From: an uncultured Dehalococcoidia bacterium
GTDB lineage: Bacteria; Chloroflexota; Dehalococcoidia; Lucifugimonadales; UBA3495
DNA length: 64,000 nucleotides
Assembly (NCBI GenBank): GCA_951813535.1
Contig: OX638345.1
Coordinates: forward strand, 3,836,608 to 3,900,607
Direction: 5' to 3'
The translations under genes were made by a program, and so were the position numbers. Below the pieces are notes generated by a model, which searched no databases, was not told the origin of the DNA, and worked only from the letters and a program-made list of their open reading frames with translations. Shown here piece after piece: positions 54,773 to 63,999 of this stretch; within the stretch, counting starts at the first letter, position 1, and each line of letters starts with the position of its first letter.

Positions 54773-55195
54773 TCAATAGGTAACGCCGCGCCCTTTGGGC
54801 ATGCTCCAGAACCGCAAGCCTGCAACCACCATCAAGATGGGCAGCGCCGCGCCCAACACGTGCCAGAATTGATGGTCTGACACGTTGGCCGGAGTCAGAT
54901 CCAGGAACCAGTTCCAGAAAAAGACGATGGACGCGGCCACCGTGCCGTAGAAGACCACGTTGGCCTCCAGGTACCGTTTGATCTCCGCAGCCCCGTCGGA
55001 CTCCATCCGCCGCTTCCCGGCGTAACTCGCTCCCAACGTGACCAGCAGCGCAGCAGCGATGAACCAGTTCATGTACTGCCACGCCGTGAACGGCGCGTCA
55101 CCCGCGTGATAGAACGGTGTGATGATGAAATGGACGGCAACGGCAACGCCGACCAGTACGACATAAGCCGCGGCAACGCGAAGGACGTAAGACAT
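54773..55195 (-). CDS. Four-helix membrane protein of unknown function
   Basis: This protein has 140 residues with four hydrophobic helices: VLRVAAAYVVLVGVAVAVHF, WQYMNWFIAAALLVTLGASY, NVVFYGTVAASIVFFWNWFL and FWHVLGAALPILMVVAGLRF. A short charged loop (GKRRMESDGAAEIKRYLEA) links helices two and three. It ends near KGRGVTY. No family is recognised. Its promoter would be at about 55200-55300. It is the only apparently native gene between the recombinase and the ISAs1 element. Confidence 0.75.
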   Translation of the reverse strand: MSYVLRVAAAYVVLVGVAVAVHFIITPFYHAGDAPFTAWQYMNWFIAAALLVTLGASYAGKRRMESDGAAEIKRYLEANVVFYGTVAASIVFFWNWFLDLTPANVSDHQFWHVLGAALPILMVVAGLRFWSMPKGRGVTY

Positions 55196-55505
55196 GACGC
55201 TCCTCTTATTCCCGTGAACGTCTACCTAGTTATTGAGTTCGCGCAGCATCACCATCGGACGACACCGATTGACCCGGCGACGCCACACGAACCACTCACC
55301 TCGTCCACGTTATGCCGTGGATGGCATCGAACCCACCGACCGGTCGGGGCGAGCCCATGCCCACATCTTATTTGACGTATTACGTTCAGGGTAGCCCACC
55401 GGTGTGAGAAGGGCGTGAATTATTGGGCGGTTTTAGTGCAGATATTGTGCATATCCATCCGGGCGAGGCTGCGGCGGCAGGCGTCTGGAGCCCAGGGTGG
55501 CTGGT
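55196..55505. other. Intergenic region, nothing recognised
   Basis: This stretch lies between the membrane protein start and the left end of the ISAs1 element. No gene, hairpin or repeat could be supported. Confidence 0.5.
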
Positions 55506-56735
55506 CAGGGCAATCGCATTTCACAGGGATAGGACTTTGAGCAGGTAATCGAAGTCCCATCCGGCTTTTTTGCGTTTGGCCTTGATGCCGACTTTGGCGG
55601 TGCGTTCCTGCTTGAGCAGGTTCAGTGCCAAGTGCCTGATCACTGCCAGGTTCTGGTCAGCGTGGCCGGTCCTCACTCGGCTGTGGTCCTCGTCGAAGGC
55701 CACGTCCAGCACCCAGTGCAGGCTGTTCTCGATGCTCCAGTGGCTTCTGGCCGATGCCAGCAGCGTGGCCGCGTCCGCCGGATAGCTGCAGATGTAGTAG
55801 CGGGTATCGGTTGGGGCATCGGTGGTAGCGTCCCGTCGGTAGCTGACCCGGGCCACCGCGCCCAGGCTGGCCCATTGGCGCTGGGGGTCCACGTAGGTCA
55901 GTTCCTCTGGGTCGGTGATCGCCCAGCACTCCCGCCGTTCCAGCCGGCCGTGGTCTTTGCCCACCTGTTGGTGGTGGCTGTAAGCCACACCATCCCATCC
56001 TACACGCTCACAGCAGGCGAACAGGTCCTTGATGTTCTGGTGCAACTCTCCCTGGTTGGCCTTCACCGCCAGCAGGTAGTCAGCGCCCCCCTGCACCACC
56101 TGCTGGGCGATGTTCCTCTGGCAGCCCATGGCGTCTATCGTCACCAGGCAACCCTTCAGTTCCAACACCTTGAGCAGTTCCGGTATCGCCGTGATCTCGT
56201 TGGAATGGGCCTCGGTGCGGGTCTGTCCCAACACCATCCGGTTCTCGGTGGCCCACGCGCTGACCATATGCAGCGCACCTCGGCCGTTGGCCCGGTCATG
56301 GCAACCCCGCAGGGTCTTGCCATCTATCGCCACCACCTCACCCTGGGCCAGTTCACTCACCGAGCGTACCCAGTCCATGAAACAGGCCGAAAACTGCTCC
56401 GGGTCCAGCAGACCAAACACCCGACCAAAGGTGTCGTGGGAGGGTATGCCGTTTGGCAACTGCAAGAAGCGGCGGAACCAATCCTCCTTGGCTTTACCGA
56501 ACTCCTCAATCTCCACCCAGTTGTCGGCGCAACAGATCACCGCGCAAAGAGTGATGACGATGATGTCCAGCAACTCATGCCTTTTGGCATGTCCGGTTCT
56601 CGGGTCTTCCAGCATTCCAAACCGTTCGGCAATCGAAAGCGGTACATTGTCCATCTCCACCACGCACCTCAGACAATCAGATCGTGGCAACACTTTAGCC
56701 CGATTTTTAGAATAATCTGAAATGCGATTGCCCTG
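55506..56735 (-). mobile_element. ISAs1-family element, 1230 bp
   Basis: A perfect 18-bp terminal inverted repeat, CAGGGCAATCGCATTTCA, lies at both ends. No clear target duplication is seen in the flanks (GGTGGCTGGT and TCGGCGCACC), so the element may have been rearranged after insertion. Confidence 0.92.
55521..56654 (-). CDS. ISAs1-family transposase (H-repeat-associated type)
   Basis: The start MDNVPLSIAERFGMLEDPRT is chosen because family proteins begin here; an extension of 56 codons runs through the terminal repeat and beyond. The 377 residues have DIIVITLCAVICCADNW, GIPSHDTFGRVFGLLDPE, VVAIDGKTLRGCHDRANG (first Asp), LVTIDAMGCQRNIAQQVV (second Asp), YLLAVKANQGELH, and HWSIENSLHWVLDVAFDEDH with the Glu. 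It appears intact. Confidence 0.93.
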   Translation of the reverse strand: MDNVPLSIAERFGMLEDPRTGHAKRHELLDIIVITLCAVICCADNWVEIEEFGKAKEDWFRRFLQLPNGIPSHDTFGRVFGLLDPEQFSACFMDWVRSVSELAQGEVVAIDGKTLRGCHDRANGRGALHMVSAWATENRMVLGQTRTEAHSNEITAIPELLKVLELKGCLVTIDAMGCQRNIAQQVVQGGADYLLAVKANQGELHQNIKDLFACCERVGWDGVAYSHHQQVGKDHGRLERRECWAITDPEELTYVDPQRQWASLGAVARVSYRRDATTDAPTDTRYYICSYPADAATLLASARSHWSIENSLHWVLDVAFDEDHSRVRTGHADQNLAVIRHLALNLLKQERTAKVGIKAKRKKAGWDFDYLLKVLSL

Positions 56736-57087
56736 TCGGCGCACCGGTCCGGAACCAACCGTGGCCGCGGCCGCAATTTTGTCACTTGCCCATGCTCGTC
56801 TCCCGGGTGAGATTGGGGTCATGATATGACATCACGCAAACTGCTGCCCGTCGGACGATGGCGCACGTCAACGCGGAAGCCGTGGGTAACCTTCCCGATC
56901 CGACCAACCGAGCCCGGCAGGGAAGTTCGACAACGACACCAGTCGGGCCGACTCGGCGGAGTGGCGCAATCACTTCATTGAGATCCATGTCGATGGGCGA
57001 GTACGTGCAGCGTGGGTTATAGTCAACGGCGCAAAATCAACGGTGGTTGACGCGATGCCGTCCGTCCGGCGCAACGGAGCGAGCAGT
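56736..57087. other. Intergenic region before the two small genes
   Basis: No gene is supported. It should contain the promoter for 57088-57927. Confidence 0.45.
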
Positions 57088-57621
57088 ATGGTGTGGATAC
57101 GAGTGGAAGTGGCGGGTGACGCTGACGAGGTAGTCCGGGTCATGGGCCACCTGGGCGGCGCAACCGTCCGCGTTCCTGATGGGGAACAGATTCTCGCCAT
57201 GGGGCAGGATCGGTCGGAGACCGACTCGGTGTCGGAGCCTTCGGTGGCGGAAATCTCGCCAGCGCCATCGTCGGGCGACTGGACGGAGGAGTTGGCCGCC
57301 GACTTCACGGCGAGCCTGGACGCCGTGGCCAGGCGTATGGCGCTCTACGTGTGGCAGGTCGGTACAGCAGGCATCCACCGCCGTTCACTTTGCCAGCGTA
57401 CCGAGCTGACGCCGGCGGAGCTGCGCTCGTTGCTGATGCGCATGGGCCACGCGCTATGGAGGTTTCAGCGGGAACGGGGGATGACGCTGCCGCGGCCGGT
57501 GGTGGGCAACAGCCCGCTGCAGAGCTACTTCGTCGACCCTGACTTCGCCGTGGTGGCGGCGTCCTGGATGTTTGGCGAAAGGATTCCGGACCAGCCGGCC
57601 GCTGTCGAGGGACGCCGTTGA
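57088..57621 (+). CDS. Hypothetical protein
   Basis: An ATG with GGAGCGAGCAG before it starts MVWIRVEVAGDADEVVRVMG. A GTG 15 codons upstream is an alternative. The 177 residues have an N-terminal beta-rich part (VEVAGDADEVVRVM, GATVRVPDGE), an acidic linker (ETDSVSEPSVAEISPAPS) and a helical C-terminal half (LDAVARRMALYVWQVGTAG, LTPAELRSLLMRMGHALWRF) that may be a winged-helix-like domain. No family could be named. The next gene follows after 36 bases on the same strand. Confidence 0.62.
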   Translation: MVWIRVEVAGDADEVVRVMGHLGGATVRVPDGEQILAMGQDRSETDSVSEPSVAEISPAPSSGDWTEELAADFTASLDAVARRMALYVWQVGTAGIHRRSLCQRTELTPAELRSLLMRMGHALWRFQRERGMTLPRPVVGNSPLQSYFVDPDFAVVAASWMFGERIPDQPAAVEGRR

Positions 57622-57657
57622 CGGATTTCCGTCGTTGGGCGCTTGGGAGAGCCAACC

Positions 57658-57927
57658 GTGCTCCGGTTGTGGAATACGCTGACGATGATGGTCTGCCTGT
57701 GGACCCTGCTGGCTTGCGGGGCGGACGGCGACGACAGGATGGTGCGCGGGTACGCCCGATGCATGGCGGACGCCAACACCGCCCTGCATCGGTTGAGCGT
57801 GTCCAACGCCAGCGGGACTGTTGCGCTGAGCGCCGAGTCGGTGGAGGAACGGTTGCGTGGTCAACTGGAGCGGGGCGAGATCACGATGGCGAAGATCAGG
57901 GCTGACTACGCCCGCTACTGTGAATAA
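57658..57927 (+). CDS. Small putative lipoprotein
   Basis: The GTG at 57658 is preferred because GGGAGAG lies seven bases upstream; a TTG five codons earlier is possible. The 89 residues start LRLWNTLTMMVCLWTLLACG, a short signal with a lipobox (LLAC). The mature part is mostly helical (VRGYARCMADANTALHRL, VEERLRGQLERGEITMAKI) and has two more Cys. Function unknown. It is likely co-transcribed with the preceding hypothetical gene. Confidence 0.6.
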   Translation: MLRLWNTLTMMVCLWTLLACGADGDDRMVRGYARCMADANTALHRLSVSNASGTVALSAESVEERLRGQLERGEITMAKIRADYARYCE

Positions 57928-58310
57928 GAGCCGGCGAGGGTTGCGGGAAGAACGCGAGTGGAAGGCGTTTGGGACCGGCTCGATTCGGTATCAAAATGGT
58001 CCCCGCCAGGCTGGATGTGCGGTGGGGTACGGCGAGGACGAAATGCGTCGCGCTGGCCGAGGAATGGATGGCTGAAGCGACGACCTGGGGGCGGATGATG
58101 TGGCGCATCCGCAATCGTGAGGGTTCAAAACGGGGCGGCGGAAATCGGAATGGCGCTGCCGGCCGCACTCCCCGCACGGGGTAATTTACGTAATGACCGT
58201 TGCGCGAACCACCGCGGGTGTCAATAAAGCGGAGGACAGCGGGTACCATCTATCTGAAGTCCTGTGCACCTCGATGGCAGGCTTCCGTTCAAAGTCTGCC
58301 ATGCTTAGTA
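57928..58310. other. Intergenic region with a hairpin
   Basis: Apart from the hairpin at 58274-58302 nothing can be named. It runs into the 3' end of the IS701-family remnant. Confidence 0.45.
58274..58302. repeat. Hairpin ATGGCAGGCTT / AAGTCTGCCAT
   Basis: An 11-bp stem with one G-T pair and loop CCGTTCA. Stem end (TGGCAG) and loop (GTTCA) match the hairpin at 54497, so the two may be copies of one element. Confidence 0.6.
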
Positions 58311-59336
58311 TTACAGTCGCGCTTGTGGAGCAGGGGTCTGAAGGCGTCTTCTGTAATGACAGTGCATTGCTCGGGCCTGATGCCGCCGTCTCCATCCTGA
58401 CCAATGGATGGTCAGGGTGGGGCTGCCACGAGGCAGCCACAGCAGCCGGCATAGCAGTCGTCTGACCTCGGGCACGGTCAGTGGGATGAGTTCTCCCGGG
58501 AGCACATCCCCCTTTTACCATCGCCACCGGCGGCGTAGGACCGGATTACCGCCAGAAAGGCATGGGCCAGCATCGCCAAGGTGATGTGCCGGTACCAGCC
58601 GACCCACAGGCGCACCTGGTACTCGTCCAGCCCCACCTCCTGTTTGGCCTCCTTGAAGGCGTCTTCGATGATCCACCGAGCGCCGGCCACGAGCGCCAGC
58701 TCCGCCAGCGATACGTCTCCCGTACCAAAACAGGCGTAGCAGGCCAGATCATCCGGGTCGGCGACGCCCGAGCCCTTGACCAAGCACGCACCAGCAACCA
58801 ATGCCCCCGACCCGGCTCCGACCCGGGCCGGATCGGCAACCGGCCCCAATCGTAGCAGCGCGGTCCTTTGCTCCCTCCCCCAGCGCTGAGGCGCCGCCAC
58901 TCGTCATCGGGTATCTGCTGGGCCAGTTCACGCGCCCCCACCTGCCTCGAGCCATTCGCCGTGTCGGCCCACAGCGGCTCATTGCTCTTCACTGCCAGCA
59001 CGTAGGCTAGACCTTCCTCCTCCAGCCACCGCCGCAGTCGAGCACGATCTTTGACCAATCGCATTGCCGTACACCGTATCCCCAGTTACCCAGGCAAAGG
59101 GCACGCCAGCCGCCACCGCCCGAGCGATCATCCCTTGGGCCAGTTGCCCCTTGGTGCGGAAGGCCACCCCTTCCGGCACACCGGCTTCCCGCCGCCGCTC
59201 CCCATCCGCCGCCCACTCCTGGGGCAGGTAGAGCTCCCGGTCCAAGAAGGCCGCGCCGCGACGGCTGCCATAGGCCAGGAACACTCCGATCTGACAGTTC
59301 TCCACCTTCCTCGCCGTGCCGCTGTACTGTTGCTTT
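58311..59336 (-). pseudogene. IS701-family transposase, multiply frameshifted and truncated
   Basis: Reading the minus strand in changing frames gives the usual order: ENCQIGVFLAYGSRRGAAFL, DRELYLPQEWAADGERRREA, GVPFAWVTGDTVYG (catalytic Asp), [39 protein letters not shown] (Glu region), [19 protein letters not shown] and [19 protein letters not shown]. At least three frameshifts occur. The N-terminal quarter is missing where IS21 copy C starts. Confidence 0.85.
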
Positions 59337-59432
59337 GTGGTTTTTCAGGGTCATTAGGCCGGCGATTTTCACGGACATCCGGCCACCCTGGGAGCGTGGT
59401 GATTTGACGAATATCAGGTTGCCGTAGTTAGG

Positions 59433-60197
59433 TCAATCACCCCCTTTGCCCAGCAAAGCCCGGTGTGGCGACAGTCGTTCCCGGTAGCTGGCGCCCTCGA
59501 TGACGATCTGGTAGCTGGCATTGGCCAGGCGGTCGAGAGCGCTGTTGCCCAGGATGGGATCGTCGAAGAGACTGAGCCATTCGTCGACGGCCCGGTTGCT
59601 GGTGATGACGAAGCTGGACGCCCGGTGGCGATTGAGGATCAGTTCGTAGAGATCAGCGGACTGCTGAGCTGTGAGCCGATGCAGGCCGAGATCGTCGAGG
59701 ATGAGCAGGTCGAGGGAAAGGAAGGACCGGAAGGTACGGTCCACCGAGTTGTCCACTCTGGCCTGAGCCATGGCCTTGAAGAAGTCGTCGGCGTGGCTGA
59801 AGCGGACGGTGTGTCCGGCGCGGACGGCCGAGTAGCCCAGCGCTTGAGCGGGGAAGCTCTTGCCGACGCCAGCCGGTCCCACCAGGAGGACGTGCTCGTG
59901 CTTGTCCAGAAACTCCAGGGAGAAGACGGCGTCCAGCAGCCGGCGATCCAGGGTAATTGACGCCGACCAGTCGAAGTCTTCCAGCCGGCAGGTCTCCTCG
60001 AAACCGGCGCCCTGCAGCCGGAGTTCGATGCGGCGTTGAGCGCGGCGGTTGACCTCGTCGCTGAGGATGATCTCCAGGAATGATGCGTAGTCCAGCTGTT
60101 CCCTGCGGGCCAGGGCGATGCGTTCGGGCAGGGTGGCGGCCATGGGGCCCAGCTGAAGCCGCTTGAGCAGGGGTGTGAGTTCGGTGATGCGGGTCAT
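59433..60197 (-). CDS. istB: IS21 helper ATPase IstB (copy C)
   Basis: 254 residues with a few substitutions relative to copies A and B (FP for FL after Walker A VGPAGVGKS, SLDLLILDDLG at Walker B, TAQQ for TPQQ, GKGGD end). The frame is intact. Its istA is frameshifted near the end. Confidence 0.92.
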   Translation of the reverse strand: MTRITELTPLLKRLQLGPMAATLPERIALARREQLDYASFLEIILSDEVNRRAQRRIELRLQGAGFEETCRLEDFDWSASITLDRRLLDAVFSLEFLDKHEHVLLVGPAGVGKSFPAQALGYSAVRAGHTVRFSHADDFFKAMAQARVDNSVDRTFRSFLSLDLLILDDLGLHRLTAQQSADLYELILNRHRASSFVITSNRAVDEWLSLFDDPILGNSALDRLANASYQIVIEGASYRERLSPHRALLGKGGD

Positions 60198-61757
60198 GAT
60201 CGACCTCCAGCGGTAAGGGCGAAAACGGAGCCGGGTCTGGCGAAGCGGCCGGCTGGCATGGGCAGTGGCAATTGCGGCATGGCCTCCTGTTCCAAAGCCT
60301 GCACCAGGATGCGCTCCACCCGGTTCACGTCGATGAGATCGACGTCCAGGGCACGCTGGCAGGCGGCATCAAGACGCTGGGCGGGTGTAGCGATCACCGA
60401 GCCTGATCAGCTTGTGCCCCTGCCTGATCTTGGACAAGGGATGCCGGTCATCGAAGAGCCGTTCGGCGAATTGGGCCACCGACGGTCCCAGCAGAGCGGC
60501 GCTGCGCTTGATGCGCTCGGGCGCTTTCATGGTGTAGGCGGTGAGTTCGGCCGGATAATCATCTGGGTCGGTGGCGCGGCCGCCCCTGGGCTGACGCTGG
60601 TGGACCTTGAGGAGCTTGCCCCGGTGGTAGATGCGCACCAGCTTGCTGTCCAGCCTGATTTCCACCTTCTGTCCCGGTGGGCAGGACGATGACGGCACTG
60701 AGTAAAGCGCGTACTGGCAGGCCACGTGATGATCGGGATGGACCTTGGCGGCGCGCCAGTAGGTGATCTCGTAAGGCTCGCCGTCCCAGGAGAGCAGGGC
60801 CTGGCGTTCCTCATCCTGGGATACCACCAGGGGCTGACGGCGGGTGGTGCCGTGGATGCGCTGGCCCGCCACTTCCAAACACCAGCGCTGGGCTTCCGTA
60901 CGCAGGTGGAGCAGACCATGGAAATCACCGCCCTTGAAGAGGCGCTCCCTCACGTAGGACACGCTCCTCTCCACCTTGGGCTTGTCCTTGGGATGACGGA
61001 CCCGGGCTGGGTCGGCGACGAAACCACGATGCTGGGAGTATTCCAGAAAGCCCCGGGTCAGCCGGGGATGCAACGGGTCCGGTCCCGCCACCGCCGCGGG
61101 GAAATTGTCGATGACCAGGTACCGGGGCACACCGCCGAAGAACGCCCACGCCGCTTCCAGGCCGGCGATCACGTCCTCCAGCTTCTGGCTGTGCGTCGGC
61201 CAGACGAAGCAATGTCGTGAGTACGACAGCACGATGATCAGCGCCCACACCACCCTGCGCTTGCCCGTGGCAGGATCGGTGATCATCCCCAACCGGCCGA
61301 AGTCCACCTCGGCCACCTCACCGGCCGCAGTGTCGGCCATCCGCACCGTGCGGACGCTGCGCCGTCCCCAGTTGCGCTTCACGATGAAACGCCGCAACGA
61401 CGAATACGACACGTGACAGCCGCGCGCCGTCAGCAACTCGTGAATTCGGGTGAGTAACAGCCGGTCGCCGGTGAGCCACTGGTAAATCTGGTCCGCCCAG
61501 GGCTCCAGCAGGTCCTGGCTGGGCATCTCTACCCGCCGCGGCCCCACTTGACCCATGGCCGCCAACCGGCTCAACTGCTCCTCGGTGGCGACTGGGCCGT
61601 CCTGGGCAATGCCCGCGGTCCTGGCCGCCGCCACGTACCTGGCTACCGTGTCGCGCGACAACCCTGTGCCCACCGCAATCCGGCGCAGGCTGCCTCCCGC
61701 CTGCCAGCGGCGAATGATCTCCTGTATTTCCATCCTGGGAACCTCCCGGTACGCCAT
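60194..61757 (-). pseudogene. istA: IstA of IS21 copy C, frameshift near the C-terminus
   Basis: The catalytic core is the same as in copies A and B, but one extra G in the stretch encoding GDRYT/AQRLDAACQ (about 60385-60390) ends the frame as RYTRPAS. The remaining C-terminal 55 or so codons (DAACQRALDVDLIDVNRVER) follow in the next frame up to the istB overlap. Loss of this tail may or may not abolish activity. Confidence 0.87.
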
Positions 61758-61891
61758 CGCTGCACCTCGGCTCTGAAGTGCGGCGATGGTCGCCCATGTG
61801 GCTCCCAAAGTGGCCTAATGACCCTGAAAATCTGGCAGTAAGACCCTGAAAATCTCCTGATTTACTGGCCTATAGTCCCTGAACAACAACA

Positions 61892-63096
61892 TGCGCCCAA
61901 GGAAACGACTGTATTTGTCCAATGCGTCAGTCGCTTCTTCCGCGATGGTTTTTGCCACGTTGAGAGGTCTGGATAGGCGCGAAATGTCGGGAACCTGGCC
62001 GATGTATTCTTCAAGGTCCAACACAAACTCGGACGATGCGGCGTGATACTGGGCGCGAAGGGTGCGTTTGGACATCGGCACCGGTATCCCCTCCGGGAAG
62101 CGTTCGTCAACGAGCTGCCCAAACAGCGCCCGAAATTCAGGAAACGCGCGGGTCGCCGGCGTGCGCAGCGAATAGTCCGGATGGGCGGCATACCACCTTA
62201 GAAGCCAGTCTGCGCCAATCGGCGAACCCTCCCTCGACATTCGACCGATCGTTACGCGCAAGCTTAGAGGCAGTTCATAGCCGGATCTTTCGAGGCGTGG
62301 TTCGGGGTTGTCTTCATACCCCAGGGTGGCCTGGGCGGTATCCACAAACGTGCCCAGATATCCCCTGACCGATCTGTTGTTGCCATATACGCCAAGGAGG
62401 CGTTCCACCTCGGCGATCAGGAGCTCCTTTTCATCCTCACCCGGTTTGTCCACGAAGAACCGGTGTTCGAGGCCGTAGAAGTAGAGAAAGACGTATCCGA
62501 CACTGTATCGCTTATCCGACCGCCCGCTGGCCAGCCAATCAAGATACGTCGCGCGTGCCTGAGGACCGATCCCAGAGTAGCTCGGCCAATACGGCATGCC
62601 TTCGCCGGCAAGATCAGCGCCTTCAGCCAAGACAGGAAGACGCGGATCTATGAAAGGCCTGCCTATCTGCTCCCATGCGGATCGGCGATGCTCCGGGGCC
62701 AGGTAAACCATCCCGCCGATTTCGCGGCCAGCCACCGTAACGCTCATTCCTGGCGAAATCCACGCGACCTCCCCGCTCTCGACTGTGGCGGTACGGTTCG
62801 CCCCCGACACTTCAGTTTCATGCGGAGGACTGCGTCGGCGTCGTGCGCGTGCGCGGTTTGTCTCCCGCCGAGAGGAGCGCGAAGAACCCCGCCGTGAGCG
62901 TCGCACACCGGTGTGGTCCGCCCCCCGCGCCACAGGTTCGTGAGAAACCCCGTTCGCCAGGTCGTCCTTGACCGCTTCTTCCAAAGCCTCGGTGGGTATC
63001 GGGGGGCGTCGTAGGCAAAACGTCTGAAACGTTCTTTGTCCTACCGGCGCCCTTCTGCTTCCACCTCTGGAATAATCGGAAAATGTTCAAGTTCAT
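61892..63096 (-). pseudogene. TerB_N-domain protein, frameshifted and cut by IS21 copy C
   Basis: The likely start is MNLNIFRLFQRWKQKGAGRT at 63096. A run of six C (63001-63006 on the plus strand as G) breaks the frame; with five it would join PPIPTEALEEAVKDDLANGV. The main part has the TerB_N pattern: GREIGGMVYLAPEH, RPFIDPRLPVLAEG, MPYWPSYSGIGPQARATYLD, WLASGRSDKRYSVGYVFLYF, YGLEHRFF. The end is lost after YSRFLGRM at the IS21 end, so the TerB and TerB_C parts are missing. TerB-type proteins occur with tellurite-resistance and predicted phage-defence systems; the partner genes are not in the window. Confidence 0.8.
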
Positions 63097-63199
63097 CCCC
63101 GCACTGAAAGGTTACTCGACGTGCTCCGCTGCCTCGCCGCATGGCTCGGCATTTGTCTCATGGCCGGCCGTCACGCCCTAGATCCCAATTGAGCCAGCC

Positions 63200-63643
63200 T
63201 CAGCGACGGGCTTCCGCAGGCTCGACAGCGCCTCTGAGTTCCATACTGAGCGCATCCGCCACTTCCCTGATGCGGGACCATTTGGCCGCGGCGTAATCCG
63301 TGGCCTCGTACCGCTGTATCTGCTGTTCCTTCAACCCCAGCCGGTCCGCCAGCTCCTTTTGAGTCAGTCCCTGGGCGATGCGGGCCTTGATGAGAAGTTC
63401 AGGCAGGTTGACAGCCTCCCGCAGCGCCTCCACTTCAAATCTGCCATCCCGGATCGCCTCGTATTCACGCAGCTCGGCCTCCAGATCGGCCAATTGGCTA
63501 CTGACCGCGTCCACCTGCGCCTGCGCGATCATGGGATGGACCCCATCGGCTCCCTCCGGTCTGCTCCTGAGCCCCTCTAGCGTCCGAGCGAACCGCTTGG
63601 CTTGTGTCCTGGTTATCCGGTACTGCCGTTCATTCTTGATCAT
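63200..63643 (-). CDS. XRE-family helix-turn-helix regulator (antitoxin-like)
   Basis: This protein of 147 residues has an N-terminal helical part (YRITRTQAKRFARTLEGL, VSSQLADLEAELREYEAI) before the classic XRE domain: LIKARIAQGLTQKELADRLG, LKEQQIQRYEATDYA, RIREVADALSM. Its start overlaps the end of the upstream DUF6932-type gene by 14 bases, so the two are translationally coupled. Such helix-turn-helix proteins with long N-terminal coils are often antitoxins that repress their own operon. Confidence 0.88.
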   Translation of the reverse strand: MIKNERQYRITRTQAKRFARTLEGLRSRPEGADGVHPMIAQAQVDAVSSQLADLEAELREYEAIRDGRFEVEALREAVNLPELLIKARIAQGLTQKELADRLGLKEQQIQRYEATDYAAAKWSRIREVADALSMELRGAVEPAEARR

Positions 63644-63999
63644 CGGCGCCTCCCAGATCCACTGCGACTATGCCCTTGATGCCTCCGGTCTCCCGGTCCG
63701 TCTGGAAGAACTCGAGAAACGACATCCCTTCCACGGTGGCTCCAAATGAGGCGGGAAACAGTTCGCCCCAGTACCTGGCCTTCTGGGCCGCCCTGCCGGC
63801 ATCGAACTGCAACAGCACCGGGTCCAGAAGTTCCGGCGCCACCCCATCCTCCTCCCAGCAGGCATCGAAATCGTTGGGAACCTCCTTGCTCGTAACGAAA
63901 CTGCCGTCAATGTACACGGTACGACAGCCGGCCGGCCTCAAGTTGTCGATGGCCATCTTCAGTCCGTCCAGCAGCCGTCTTCGCCACGGGGTGTTGCCG
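63630..63999 (-). CDS. DUF6932-like protein, 5' end outside window
   Basis: The frame is open to the window edge (GNTPWRRRLLDGLK precedes MAIDNL), so an internal ATG at 63956 is not the true start. Visible motifs are CRTVYIDGSFVTSKEVPNDF and DACWEEDGVAPELLDPVLLQ, then ARYWGELFPA and FLEFFQTDRETGGIKGI. The G-S-F-V-T...D-D/F-D arrangement recalls nucleotidyltransferase-fold proteins. It overlaps the XRE gene and may be the effector of a toxin-antitoxin-like pair. The family name is from memory and the activity is unknown. Confidence 0.75.
   Translation of the reverse strand, partial: GNTPWRRRLLDGLKMAIDNLRPAGCRTVYIDGSFVTSKEVPNDFDACWEEDGVAPELLDPVLLQFDAGRAAQKARYWGELFPASFGATVEGMSFLEFFQTDRETGGIKGIVAVDLGGADDQE

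Larger units (their letters stand above)
59337..61891 (-). mobile_element. IS21-family element, copy C (2555 bp, mosaic)
   Basis: The ends match copies A and B. The flanks (TTGCTT on the low side, TGCGCC on the high side) show no target duplication and belong to two unrelated broken genes. Parts of the element are the same as copy A (60530-60750 and 61000-61850), whereas 59400-60500 and 60760-60960 differ at many bases, so it is a mosaic. Confidence 0.9.

Noticed and set aside
54773-55195. Assignment of the four-helix membrane protein to a DoxX-like or cytochrome-linked family
   Set aside because: The helix pattern alone is not enough, and no diagnostic residues were seen.
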